DNA of 56,351 nt, taken from contig BFEA01000628.1 in assembly GCA_003427395.1 (NCBI GenBank), positions 98,071-154,421 of the forward strand, read 5' to 3'. The stretch comes from Chara braunii (Eukaryota > Streptophyta > Charophyceae > Charales > Characeae). Under the pieces are notes generated by a model. That model did no database searches. It was not told the origin of the DNA and saw only the letters and a program-made list of their open reading frames with translations. Positions 1 through 10,026 of the stretch are shown piece after piece. Made by a program: the position numbers and the translations under genes. The number at the start of each line of letters is the position of its first letter. Position 1 is the stretch's first letter.

Positions 1-169
1 GTCTGAGTTTCAGGTTGATAGGTAGTTGCTTTAGTTGCTCGCCATGTGCTAGAGTCAAGGAGTTAGTGTCAATTCTCGCATTTTCTGTAATAATTTTTTT
101 TTAACTAGGTAAATTCTTGCATTTTCTGAGGTCTTTTCTTATACTTGGCTTTGTTTAAATCTTGACAAG

Positions 170-735
170 CTACTTTCTCTACGGGAAGCGCTGCCGAAAT
201 TTCTACAAATCCAAGGAGATAGTTGAATTTTGACTTGTCAAAAGTTCAACTTTCTTTTTTCTCTTATCCGACTTAGATAAAATTTGGGAAGTCCCCCTTT
301 CTAAGAGGAATGCTGCCCAATTTTTTTGCTAATTCAGGGAGTTAGACAAAATTGAGCTTCGGGAAGTCAAAGGTACTTTCAAATTCTGGATTAAGCCTTG
401 TACAAATTTTGGAATAGAACTTTTCTAGAGGAAGTGCTACTGAAATTTTTACAAAATTAAGGAGTTAATTAAATTTTGTCTAAAGTTGAGCTCAAGCTGT
501 CTTTCGAGTTCATATCAGACTTAGTATAAATATGGAAAGTCTCCCTTTCTAAAGGGAGTGCTGCCCAAATTTCCGCTATTTCAGGGAGTTGGACAAAATT
601 TGACTTTCCACAGTTAAAATTTATTTCTGCTTTCGTATTTGGATTTATATAAATTCTGGGAAGACACTTTTCCTACGGGAAGCGCTGCCGAAATTTTCTT
701 AGTTTAAAGGAGAGAGATAATATTTTGACAGGTAG
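170..735. repeat. Degenerate tandem repeat, about 120-bp period, five units
   Basis: Five diverged units begin near 180, 297, 424, 543 and 667. Each has a core of the form 'ggaagYgctgcc-aaattt' followed by 'aggagtt-gacaaaattttga'. Units 1, 3 and 5 share one version (ctacgggaagcgctgccgaa) and units 2 and 4 another (ctaaNagggaNtgctgccca). The real repeat may therefore be a higher-order dimer of about 245 bp. No reading frame of note overlaps it. It is either a small satellite or an internal repeat of an unidentified element. Confidence 0.65.
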
Positions 736-2589
736 CGATTCTTGCAGTCCACTCTGAATAGGGGAGATTTCACCATGAGTCTACCTTTCTTTGGGCACTT
801 GCTTAGAGGTAGGCTTAGATATAGTTAACTAGTATGATCGGGGTAAGATCATGATATGGAGATTGTTCTCCATGGACTTATAGATTTAGCCTAGGGCATT
901 GACCTGTCGTGTGTTACAGGTCCTCTTGATCGTTTGATTCAAGTTCATGACTAGTTTCAGCTTGATCCACAAGAATCATCTTCCGTTATCACTGATAACA
1001 GGTCGGTTGCCGATTCGTCGGTTTGCGATTCAACTCCAATCCGCTCTTGCCACTCAACCTAAAGGCTTTAGCCCTGTGGTTTGAATTGTTTTATTGTGTT
1101 TTCACCCGGACTTTATTGAATGGTCATTTAGCTAAAGTACTGATTATTTATTTTAGGGAGTTGCACAGGAGTAAGGTTTTTATGGATAAAGCAAGGGGTA
1201 TGAGCGTAGAGAATGGTTGAAGTTAACCCCGTGTAGTGCGTGAACTTCGGAATGAATTTTTGATGTGATTGCAAGTATGGTTGTGGTTCGGTTTTTGGAT
1301 GTGACTGTTTGCGATTATATACATATATCACCGAGAGGAGCCCCACCGTGATTGTAAGAAGTGATCGTCTTATATAACTAAGCCTTATATATATATACTT
1401 ATATGTGCCTTGGGTATGCGCGCGGCTTACTGAGATCGTGCGCAGAGGCTAGCCAGATTATGGCTTGAGAGAAAAGGGAGACCTCTTGTTATCCGTTGCT
1501 TCTTAGTATGTTTATAGTTGGACGTTGTAGTCCGTGGCAGCCGTCAAACTCAAACCCCTTGACTTTTGCCCAGGCCCGGAGTGAGACTCATCTCTAGGGT
1601 AGTAAGAAACGACTGCCACTACAGGTATGGACCTGTGTACCACCTGCTCTGCATAAGGTGCATAAGAGGGTGTGTGGTCTTCAACTACGCTTAGCGGTTG
1701 TCCAACGTCGAGAGATTAACCCTCAAGGCGCGTGTCAGCCGACACTTGAATGTCGAATGCGACCCTCGAGATTAACGAGGGCCGCACGACTATGAGCACT
1801 ACATAGTACGCCATCATTGCGACTGCTTGCGCACGTTTGCATTGCGAGTCGATATGAGATAGCCCTGCGTCCGCGTGGTTTTATACGAAGTCCCGCGCGC
1901 GGAGCCTATCCGATTTCAGCATCGAAAAGTTATGGGATGGCTACCGAGGGGCTAGGAGCGTTGTCGCGTTGTTTGTGTTATGTCGTTTCGTACGTACCTG
2001 TGTGTGTGTGTGTGCGTGTTTTATATTTTTGTGTTCGTAATGTGGTGTGCTCGTAGTGTGTGGGATGCGTCCTAGTCGACCGACGACGAGCCGCACTTGG
2101 GACTTCAGCCCCCTATGATGTCGGCTCGCGTGTGGGTCTGATAGAGGCGTATTACCCCGTGTACCCCCTATGCTACAGCGAACGAGAAACGCCCTCGGCT
2201 GGTCCACCTCTGCGATTGCAACTGATTAGCTTTCGTACTGCAGATTGGTAGCTTGGCGGGGATACGCCTACCGAAGGGAGGTAACAACTCCCGTAAGATG
2301 TAGGTAAGTCGTGCCTCGCGTAGGCCCTATCCTGTCGTAGGGGCTCGCGAGAGGTATGGCTGGCGCACTCGGGCGGAGCGGCTTAAGGAAGCTCCACATG
2401 TATTATCTGCGACGAAGGATTTAAATTAACTCCAGCGTGACGCGACCAGGAGGGTCCCGTGCTGCCTTGATGCAGTGTCGGGCCGATGCGCTCGACACCG
2501 TACTGGCCCCGCACGCCTTGCGGAAATTGCCGGCGACGCGGCAAACGACGGGCCCCTGAAGCTAGGGGGCCTAACCCAACGCGCGACGG
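736..2589. other. No gene recognised; unassigned repeat-like DNA
   Basis: The reading frames here are short, overlap on both strands and match no family I recognise. The base composition is mixed, with a short TA-rich stretch near 1386-1402 and a TG run near 1997-2012. The stretch 2590-3226 that follows is LTR-derived, so part of this region may be an unrecognised LTR or internal region of the same kind of element. I see no coding or RNA gene to support. Confidence 0.4.
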
Positions 2590-2975
2590 CTGATGCCACA
2601 TGGCTGCACCCAAAGGCATGACTCATCGGAATCACAGCCATCGCGGGCAGACCTCTCCACGAACCGTCGCTCCCAAAACAGACGGATCAGACGACCTTGA
2701 ATGCACCGTGTATGCCATCTGCCTTAGGCTGCACGTCATAGAACGCCAACAGACCAGGAGTAACTCGCCCTTAGCCCTATTGCATCTACGCCGCTAAAAC
2801 TTTGCCACATGAGATCTCTGTTCCGATCTGGGACTCCACCCCCACTTTCCCAAAAATCTTTGGCACACCCCTTTTCGCACTTCCAGGCCCACATCCCACT
2901 CCGATCAGGAAGTCGCGCCGGGCGTGAGGTTTAGGCGTCACAGGCAGGTGGCGAATCAGCGGGATACCCATAACA
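2590..2975 (+). repeat. Gypsy LTR 3'-end fragment (diverged)
   Basis: This stretch resembles the 3' parts of the LTRs at 33735-34090 and 42390-42751. It carries the same landmarks in the same order: a 'cggacgg...tgcatgcc' block, a 'gccttaggct' block, 'gagatct..gttccga.ctgggactcca', 'ttggcacaccccttttcgcacttcc', and 'gaagtcgcgccgggcgtgaggtt' followed by 'aggcgtcaca'. It ends with the same CACA terminus as the 3' LTR. It is a solo or truncated LTR relic of a related element. No internal gypsy coding sequence adjoins it. Confidence 0.6.
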
Positions 2976-3039
2976 TCCCGATAGTGCACCAGATACGACC
3001 CGGACGACGGAACCAACGGAGGTGGTAGCTCTGTCCCCC

Positions 3040-3222
3040 AAAGCCAAAACGCCTACCCTCCTGCATTTGTATCCTGGAGCTTGCCACATAAGATCTCAGT
3101 TCCGACCTGGGACTCCACCCCCATTTTCCAAAAGTCCTTGGCACACCCCCTTTTCGCACTTCCAGGCCCACACACACTCCGATCAGGAAGTCGCGCCGGG
3201 CGTGAGGTTGGGCGTCATATCG
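3040..3222 (+). repeat. Second gypsy LTR 3'-end fragment
   Basis: The LTR end landmarks of the preceding fragment (gagatctcagttccgacctgg, the 'ttggcacacccccttttcgcacttcc' block and 'gaagtcgcgccgggcgtgagg') recur about 255 bp downstream, ending with 'ttgggcgtcata'. The two fragments form a partial tandem of LTR ends. The sequence then changes abruptly to the Harbinger-like repeat near 3230. Confidence 0.6.
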
Positions 3223-3224
3223 TA

Positions 3225-3776
3225 ACTTGTTTCTCCAAATGCGGTGCGAGCACATGGAGTCGGCGATGGAAAGTAGATCTACTCATCCGCAAGAGGGTGA
3301 CGTAATGGTCATCCTCAGCATCATCCGTTACCTCGAGATCATTCCACGCTCCGCCTGTGCGGCGCATGACCCACCATCGAGAGGAATTCCGAGGCATGAT
3401 ATGGCAGACTGACACAATGGCAGGCCATTGCCAAGAAACGCATCTGTCTCTTACGGGAGGTCGTGTCATCTTGATCACCATGCTCCAAAATGTCCTCTAT
3501 CACTCGCTTCCCTGTCCATGAAGGGCTGCTCCAGATCTCGTCGAACACCCGAACCGCATCCTCCCCGAGTTGCAGAGCACAAGCGAGGATAGGGACGATG
3601 GCATCCTCAAGGGAGGTGTCATCGTGTTCCATGCTGTGTGTACTGTACCCCAAGAACCACAAAAAAACAGCCTTGACCCCCACCCCAAAAGGGCTCACAA
3701 ACCCACCTACTTCAAGCGACCCTTTGTTGTGTGTACTGTACCCCAATAACCACAAAAAACCACCCTCGACCTCCAC
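3225..3776 (-). pseudogene. Harbinger-like transposase, N-terminal fragment (copy A)
   Basis: Read on the minus strand in two overlapping frames. The upstream part contains 'SLEDAIVPILACALQLGEDA' and the downstream part 'WNDLEVTDDAEDDHYVTLLR' followed by 'MSRSTFHRRLHVLAPHLEKQ'. The spaced acidic pair, 'LRMS.sTF..L..LaP.L' and a basic end is the usual layout of the region just before the catalytic core in plant PIF/Harbinger (HARBI1-like, DDE_Tnp_4) transposases. The DDE catalytic core itself is absent: the reading frame ends at the junction with the LTR fragment near 3230. A second copy at 24714-25140 is truncated at almost the same point. The assignment rests on motif resemblance only. It is a broken relic, not an active gene. 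Confidence 0.5.
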
Positions 3777-4484
3777 CCCAAAAGGGCTCCCAAACCCACG
3801 TACTTCAAGCGACCATTACAATTTTGTAAGAGTATGCGGCGGTACTGCTGAGCCCACAGCATAAGCACAGAAAAACGTACCGTGAAGGTTGTCGACCAAC
3901 ATGACATTAAGGATGTGTGCCACAACGTCAGAACATAAGAGTGTATCACTAGTACTAACTCATACTCAGGGCATACTCACACTAGCACATACTTCCGCAA
4001 ATTTTATGTATGTGAATTTGCGTTGAGATGCAAAAGTGCGTTGTCTGCAGTCTGACAGCACAATGCACTTTTTTAAAGTTTTTTTTCTTTTTTTTTGGCT
4101 TCCAAAAAGCAATAGGGGAAAAAGAAATACGATTTTGCGGGGACCTCTGGAGGTCCCTGCAAAATATGTAAGTCGGCGGTTGTCCAGGCCGCTGACATTT
4201 ACGTGCCCTTTTGTGTGAACACGCAAAGTACGTGCCTCTTGTGTCCAAAAAAACTGCATAAAATTTATCATTTTGCGAAAATACGTGGTAGTGTGAGTAT
4301 GCCCTGAGATAGTGAAGGTGTCGAAATCCCCAGGCAAAGAAGTTGAACACTTGTCCGCCGCTTGGAGAAGGGGCATACTCAATTTGACGTCCATGCAACA
4401 AAGCAAAGGACAGAAAGACGCTCATCTGGCGTCATCTAGTGGTCAGGTGTATGTTTTTCACTACCCAGGCATGCGAAGGCCGAG
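3227..4484 (-). mobile_element. Harbinger-like repeat element, copy A (5' part)
   Basis: This block is co-linear with 24714-25530. After the nested insertions it resumes at about 12656-12721, matching 25531-25595. Copy A differs from copy B by an extra 67-bp stretch at 3715-3790 (a short local duplication), the MITE at 3969-4304, and the U6 copy with its nested insertions at 4485-12653. Copy B gives the pre-insertion sequence for each of these. Confidence 0.6.
3969..4304. mobile_element. 336-bp MITE with terminal inverted repeats
   Basis: It begins GGGCATACTCACACTAG and ends with the reverse complement of GGGCATACTCACACTACCAC. Past a few mismatches the arms continue through an A/T-rich stretch (CAAATTTTATG against CATAAAATTTAT), giving imperfect arms of about 45 bp. 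The corresponding site in copy B (about 25316-25330, 'catactcagatagtg') lacks it, which defines the boundaries. The flanking triplets are TCA and TGA, a possible mutated 3-bp target duplication. It has no coding capacity. A similar end (GGGCGTACTCACACTAGGG) sits inside the foldback element at 23811. Confidence 0.75.
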
Positions 4485-4518
4485 GTCCTTTGGGACATTC
4501 GTTAAAATTGGAACGATA
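4485..4518 (+). ncRNA. U6 snRNA 5' half (interrupted copy)
   Basis: The 34 bases from 'gtcctttgggac' to 'aaaattggaacgata' match the 5' part of eukaryotic U6 snRNA: the 5' stem-loop region, then the segment leading into the ACAGAGA box. The sequence breaks off at 4518 and resumes with a 15-bp overlap at 12122, after LINE A. Together with 12137-12141 and 12604-12653 it makes one U6 copy. No U6-type upstream promoter element or terminator is evident, and the neighbouring repeat continues on both sides. This is therefore a dispersed U6 copy, not a working gene. Confidence 0.8.
4504..4518 (+). repeat. Left target-site duplication of LINE A in U6
   Basis: The sequence AAAATTGGAACGATA occurs here and again at 12122-12136. 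The eleven bases TTGGAACGATA lie outside the A-rich tail and are exact. The pair brackets LINE A and corresponds to the U6 segment just before the ACAGAGA box. Confidence 0.8.
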
Positions 4519-4596
4519 GACTAAACCATAATTCATTATACGGCGGATAGGACAGAGCGCGAAGACGACTTTTTCAAAAATTGCGGGAGGGGGCGG

Positions 4597-4686
4597 AGGC
4601 ACGGCGCTAATCCTGCGCTAATCCTGCGCTCGCGTTAAGCGCCGCCTTGGCGGCGCTTGAAGCTAAGCAAGATTAGGGCAGGACTA
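4597..4686. repeat. Small hairpin element with GCGCTAAT ends
   Basis: A short GC-rich inverted-repeat unit, 'ggcgctaatcctgc' to 'gcaagattagggcagg', with the internal palindrome 'gcgccgccttggcggcgc'. It resembles 25619-25692, which has cleaner ends. It lies in the 5' region of LINE A and is probably a tiny MITE. Confidence 0.5.
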
Positions 4687-5055
4687 TGGTCGTCATGACG
4701 CGAACCAGTGTCTCGTGAATTTTCGATGCTATCGTGCTTACCTCGAGAGCTTGATATTGTGCTAGGCCATCTGGAAGAGGACCATGAAGGACGAGCTACG
4801 ACCCTGGAAATCCATTAGCCTCGATGGAGGAGGAAGACGCTCAGGTATAATGTAACGCTCTTCCCAGTCCTTCTCTCTCAATGGGATATCATGGTACTTA
4901 TGGGGATGTAATAATTTATCCAATTTTTTTGGAAGCTCCGACTTACTGATAATTAACGATAAGGTAGGGGCTATCCCGTTTTGGTTTAGAAGTCTCCTAT
5001 GTCGGTTTAGAAGTAGACATTGTATTGGTTTTTCTCACTTGTTCTGTTGTCTCAC

Positions 5056-6021
5056 ATGCCTTCACCAGGGCCCCTCCGACCTAGTTTGCCGGAGGAAAAA
5101 CAGCGGATTCGGGATTTTATCTCACGATGCTACTTGGATGGGATCCTTCCCCCCCGCCTGGCACCGTCCAGAGTGGAGGAGGGGGAGGACTACGTGAAAG
5201 TTATCGTCAACCCAGAGCTTTATGAAATACAGGCCGAATGGTTGCGAGAGCATGCTGTGACAATCCTATTTGGTGACGAAACCTTGTCTATCCCTCTGGA
5301 CATTAAAAAACGTCTAGTACAGATTTACGAAAATGGATGGGCCACGTCCTCTCAAATCTTTGTGCCGACTAAGAGAGGCTTATTCCACAATGAGGGGCGT
5401 AACTTGATCACGTATATCGCCCCCACCAAAGAGGTTGCGACATGGATGCTGCAAGTTTCTAACACGGAAATTGAGCTCGACAAAGTTAAATATAGCATGT
5501 CCTTTGGACCGTGGATGACTAAAAACGAACTTTGGGAGTGGAGAGAAGTTGCCAGGCACCGTTTCTTTTGGATTAGATGCCAGCAAGTTCCGATTGGGGT
5601 TTTACCCTTCCTATCAAGGGCGGTGCGCGATGCGTATGGCCGCAATCTCCTTGAGGAATACTCTGCCTTCAAGGATAAACTTGACCCAAATCTGATGAAT
5701 GTGAGGTTTGACCTTGAGTCATCGGCCCGCCTGCGTTACAAAAGGTACCTGGTAATTGACCTGGGTCCGGACGACTACGTTGAACTGGAGGTTGTCTTTG
5801 AGGAGACCCCATGGTGCCCGACCTGTAGACGACATTTCCATTCAGAGGGGGATGATGACTGCCAATCGAAGAAGAAGAAATCTTACGCCAAGGTGGTCAA
5901 GGATAAGCGAGGGAAGGAGGCAGGAAAGGAGGAGGGAGAGAAGGACCAAGGGGGTGGAGGTGATAAAGGGGTAAAAAGGGGTGATAAAAGTAAGGGGGGC
6001 GGTGAGAGGGAAAGAAGGTAA
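5056..6021 (+). CDS. LINE A ORF1 protein, N-terminal two-thirds, with zinc knuckle
   Basis: This is probably the nucleic-acid-binding protein that coats the LINE RNA. I take the ATG at 5056 (MPSPGPLRPS) because the frame upstream only adds a non-conserved leader from a TTG. Conserved blocks shared with LINE B ORF1 are 'EDYVKVIVNPELYEIQAEWL', 'FHNEGRNLITY', 'ELWEWREVARHRFFWIRCQ' and 'ELEVVFEETPWCPTC'. The last leads into a Cys-His cluster, C-x2-C-x4-H-x6-C (WCPTCRRHFHSEGDDDC), a variant zinc knuckle. The C-terminus is a Lys/Glu/Gly-rich tail that stops at TAA 6019. The protein continues in other frames downstream, so this stop or a nearby indel probably truncates it. Confidence 0.75.
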   Translation: MPSPGPLRPSLPEEKQRIRDFISRCYLDGILPPRLAPSRVEEGEDYVKVIVNPELYEIQAEWLREHAVTILFGDETLSIPLDIKKRLVQIYENGWATSSQIFVPTKRGLFHNEGRNLITYIAPTKEVATWMLQVSNTEIELDKVKYSMSFGPWMTKNELWEWREVARHRFFWIRCQQVPIGVLPFLSRAVRDAYGRNLLEEYSAFKDKLDPNLMNVRFDLESSARLRYKRYLVIDLGPDDYVELEVVFEETPWCPTCRRHFHSEGDDDCQSKKKKSYAKVVKDKRGKEAGKEEGEKDQGGGGDKGVKRGDKSKGGGERERR

Positions 6022-7532
6022 AGAGGGAAAGGAGTGCGGTGGGAGAAGGTTCAGCCCGGCAAGGAAGGCACCAATGGAGGTAACTCGAAAGGAAGCGTTG
6101 AAGAGGTGGATGAAAAGGAAAAGGGGAAGGAAGGCCAGGTAGTTAAACCATCCTCCGGAACGGAAGGTAATATGGCAAATGATAAGGAGGCCAAGGAAAG
6201 GGATATGGAGAAATGGAAAAGTTAGGGCGATCTCATTGACAAAATGGATGAGGACCGTACCACCCCTGGTCGTGAAAAAAGGAAAAGGGAGGTTAGAAAC
6301 GATCAGAGTGATATCGACCAGGATTTTGTCCCACAGGGGAACGAGTTAATATTACATGTGGAAAAAGATCTCCCGGGCCATGAAACCCCCTCCCTCCCCT
6401 CGTCAGAAGATGACGAGGGGGAGGACGAGGGCTCCCTACCCCGGGTAGATGGAACGAGGTCCCCACACGATCCGCTTTTTTTTGTAAACGACGCATTTAC
6501 CTCGTCCCAGGATGAAAGGGACTATGATTCAGATCTTGGTGTGAAAAGCCTATACGGTTTAAAAGAGGCTATGTGTGACCACTCGCATCCGGCCGAGTTC
6601 TCCGGCTTGGAGAATGAGGAATTTCGTTCAATTGCTAGTCACAATGGGACCTCGGGACGGGGGAGGAACTTGCTTTGAAAGAAAGATCTACCTCCCCCCC
6701 TATTGGGGCATCTCCTGCAAAGAAACAGCGCGCGGTAAAGAAAAAAGTCGCAGGGGTGAGGCCTAGGGATGGTTCTTCGGAGTCCACCCCCTACCCTCCC
6801 AGTGGTATGGACAAATCAAAGCAGGAAAAAACCCGTTCAGTGAAACAACTGGACATGTCTCTTCCGATGTAGATAGGGCGGACAGGGCGGCAGGGAACGT
6901 GAATGAATTCTTGACCCCCTTGGTAATCACCCCATCCCCCCACGGCCCAATGATATTGACGAATATGGACAAGGATGAGGTGCTTTCACTGTCGGCTGTG
7001 CCCACTACGGGCCCCCCATCAGACCTAGTATGGCAAACAGCCATAAAAAAAACAGATATTGCAGGATTCTGGCTCATGCACATTCTTGCAAACTATGAAA
7101 AGAGGTCGCAGTATTGTTATTAACGGCCAGGGCTCCAAGACTGTCCTGCACATAGCCTGTATGGCACTCCAAGCTAATGCTTCGGAATTGGAGAAACTGC
7201 GTGCTCAACAGATCTATTGGCTACCGCTTTCTCGACTGCTGGACACGACTTCGGACACGTTGCGGAACATATCCTTGCCGGAGGGTCTGTCGACAGCGGA
7301 TGTAGCGAAATGGCTCCACCACACGGAGGCAGTTGACGCCTTCACCTCCGAACAATTTACGACAGAATTAGCCACCCTATCACTCTCCCCCCCTCCTCTC
7401 CCTCCGGTTGTGGGAGAAGAATCCTCTCAACCCTCCCAACCGAGAGGAAGGGAGAAGACAGTCAAAGACAGACTTATAGCCCGCATCCAACTTCCACGTG
7501 GCAAAGGCTCAAGAAATGGTTCTACCAAGTAG
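6022..7532 (+). pseudogene. LINE A ORF1, C-terminal part in shifted frames
   Basis: Coding-like sequence continues after ORF1 in several frames: 6034-6225 (Lys/Gly/Glu-rich), 6244-6678 (acidic, 'SSEDDEGEDEG'), 6675-6872 ('SPAKKQRAVKKK', nuclear-localisation-like), 6899-7123 and 7059-7532. The segment 'NEFLTPLVITPSPHGPMILT' aligns with 'TDYLVPQICSHDGQLMRFLT' in LINE B (about 29011-29070). This shows a conserved ORF1 C-terminal module. The last frame ends at 7532 and overlaps the ORF2 start at 7516 by 17 bases. At least three frame changes are needed to read through, so the region is decayed. Confidence 0.6.
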
Positions 7533-8335
7533 AATCAGATTCCTGACGTGGAATGTACGTGGATTTGGGGATTCAAACAAAAAATTAAAAAAAAACAGAT
7601 TTAAGGAGTGGCTACATTCTCAAAATGTGCAAATAGCTTGTTTACAAGAAACTAAACTAGACCTTCATAAAATCTCTGCTATCCAGAGGTGGTGGGACGG
7701 ACCCCAAATTTGGTCCCCGACAATGGGTTCCAAAGGGGGGGTGGCCATTTTGGTTAACAAGGATCTGGATATTAACATGATAGACCAATATCACGATAAT
7801 GAAGGACGGTGGGCTTGGTTCAAATTCTCGATAAAGACGGAAGAGTGGGCTATTATGACAGTCTATGCGCCTGTTGATTACAACAATCGCAAATATTTTT
7901 TTGTAAATCTTCCTCGTTTCCTACCTGATACTGAAAACCTGATCGTCTGTGGAGACTGGAACGCAGTGATCAATCCAGGACTGAATACTTTAGGCTCTGC
8001 CCCTCTTCGATCAGATTTTATTTTACTGTCCACTTTCTGTGAAACGCCGTTACTGGTTGATCCTTACAAGACCTTTCACCCCCAAGAAAAAGGCTTTACC
8101 TGGTTTGCCCCCCCCCCCCACACGTACCTCCCCAGCCCCAAGGAGAAGGTTGGACTTCTTCTTGATCCGGGGATGTCCGTGGGAACGCAGCACATGGTGT
8201 GAGGTAAAACCGGCCTCGATGTCTGATCATCACCCGGTGCTTTTGGATATTGTGCCTAGGGACACGGTGGAACGATACTACCCGCCGTGTCGTTTAAACA
8301 TAAATTTATTAAAGGACCCGGGCATCATTGAGTGA
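7516..8335 (+). pseudogene. LINE A ORF2: apurinic-like endonuclease domain
   Basis: ORF2 starts at the ATG at 7516 (MVLPSRIRFLTWNVRG). LINE B has the same start (MVLPNRIRLASWNVRG), so this start is well supported. Endonuclease/exonuclease/phosphatase motifs appear in order: WNVRG, LQETK, GGVAILVNKD, 'WAIMTVYAP', GDWNAV and SDHHPVLLD. In LINEs this domain nicks the target DNA to prime reverse transcription. The frame is lost in a run of twelve C at 8108-8119; 'RSTWCEV...SDHHPV' resumes in another frame and stops at 8333. The homopolymer could be a real mutation or an assembly error. All catalytic motifs are otherwise present. Confidence 0.8.
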
Positions 8336-10026
8336 ATTACCACTCATATGACCAAATGGCAAGGTGCGAAGGACCTGTTTGATGACCCTTTTCAGTGGGC
8401 CGATATGGGCATCGCTATTCTCAGATAGGTGCTGATCACCTTTTCAAGGATGAAGGCCGCAAAAAGGAATTGGGAAGAAAAATTTGTGGTCAAGTTGATT
8501 GCTCAAGCAGAATCTGAAATGGGCAAGGATCCGTTTTCGGACTGGCACTGGACAACAATTAGGAAAGACGCCTTAGCCCGGTTGGAGGCCCTAGAAATAA
8601 AGAAACAATCGGAGTGGATTGAGTTCCTCAATCTTAGGGGTATTGTCAGGTATGACAGAATGAGGAAGCTTCTTCGATAACTCTCTCCCGGTAGCAGTGG
8701 ACACGGCTCAAATGTGTGATTATGCGCTAGTTATTTTTAGAGATATTGTATCTACTCGACGCCCGACAGACGGACCACCTGGGGATTAATCTGAGCATTC
8801 GCCCTTTTGGGACCTTACCAGTAATTTTATTTCGCAGTCCGCTGCTCTAGAATTTGACAGACCTATGGAGGAGTCGGAAATTCTTAGAGCAACTCGGGCA
8901 ATGGCTAAAGGTAAATGCCTAGGGCTGGATGGCCTCCCTATTGAACTTTTTTTGGCTTCCTGGGGGGCCTTTGCCCCATTCTTATGTGATATATATAACC
9001 AGGCTCTTACGACAGGTCGCCTTCCAGAGGGTTTCACCCGAGGTCTGATCTCGCTTTTATACAAAAAAGAGGAGAAGAGAGACGTCCGCAACTTGAGACC
9101 GATTTCTGTTCTTAATGTTACGTATAAACTTTTTGCTAAAACTCTGGCGCTGCGGATGGCTAAACTCCTCTCCTCCCTCATAGGCTGGGAATAGGGTGCC
9201 TTTGTGAAAGGGAGATTAATATTTAATAATATTGCTGCAACCATTCAGGCACTTGATATCATTGGAAAAGAAAAAGGGGATGTTGTAATCCTTCTCCTGG
9301 ATATGGAGAAGGCCTATGACAAAGCAGGGTGGAGCTTCGTTCACACCTCCCTAAAGAAGATGGGATTTGATCCGGGCTTTAGAACATGGGTTAGTGCAAG
9401 TTACGCCCAGGCATCCTCGGTAGTAATGGTGAATGGCAGACTGTCCGAAGATTTCAAGCTTTCACGTTCACTAAGACAAGGCTGCCCTCTTGCCCCGTTG
9501 CTTTTTGTTCTTCAATTAGAATCTTTCTTAGACAATATTAGAAAAAATACTAACATTCTTAGCTTAAAATTGAGAATTGGAATGGAAGGGTGGGGCGATC
9601 ACTGATGATCTTGCGGTGGGATGTGATAACAACCCCCATGCCCTCCATGAGCTTAGGAAGGTAGTAGACACATACTGCGAACTGTCGGAAGCTTCCATCA
9701 ATTGGGAAAAATCTGTTTACTTCCTTCCTTACTCCCGTGAGTTGAGTGTGGACAGGGGACTTAAACGGATTCCTGCTAATAGTTCGGATCGTTTTCTAGG
9801 TGTTCAAGTCTCCCTGTCGGACTGCTCCAAGGTCCAGGATACTATCTTGGCCGATAAGGTGGCAGCAAAGATCACAAGTTGGGCTCGTAATTTTAAATTG
9901 TCTTTGTTTGGCCGAGCATTGGTACTGTTATCGGCTGCTTTTTCATTATTATGGTCCCCACTAACGGTTCATCTACTTGGTGAAGGTGCCTACTCTAGGA
10001 TCAAGAAGGATGCAGCTCGATACTAA
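8336..10026 (+). pseudogene. LINE A ORF2: reverse transcriptase domain
   Basis: The frames 8429-8680, 8865-9194, 9204-9605 and 9577-10026 form one broken reverse transcriptase. Visible landmarks are 'MAKGKCLGLDGLPIELF' (finger region), 'ISLLYKKEEKRDVRNLRPIS', 'GAFVKGR', 'LLLDMEKAYDKAGW' (first catalytic Asp) and 'SLRQGCPLAPLLFVLQLE'. The [YF]xDD box is present as 'ITDDLAVG', so the usual aromatic residue is lost. A TAG at 9192 and a frameshift near 9595, just before the catalytic box, break the frame. The thumb-like part 'CELSEASINWEKSVYFLP' follows. The domain is certain and is inactive as written. Confidence 0.85.

Noticed and set aside
8264-8276. U6-like 'ggaacgatac' inside LINE A
   Set aside because: It lies within ORF2 coding sequence and is not flanked by further U6 sequence; a chance match.
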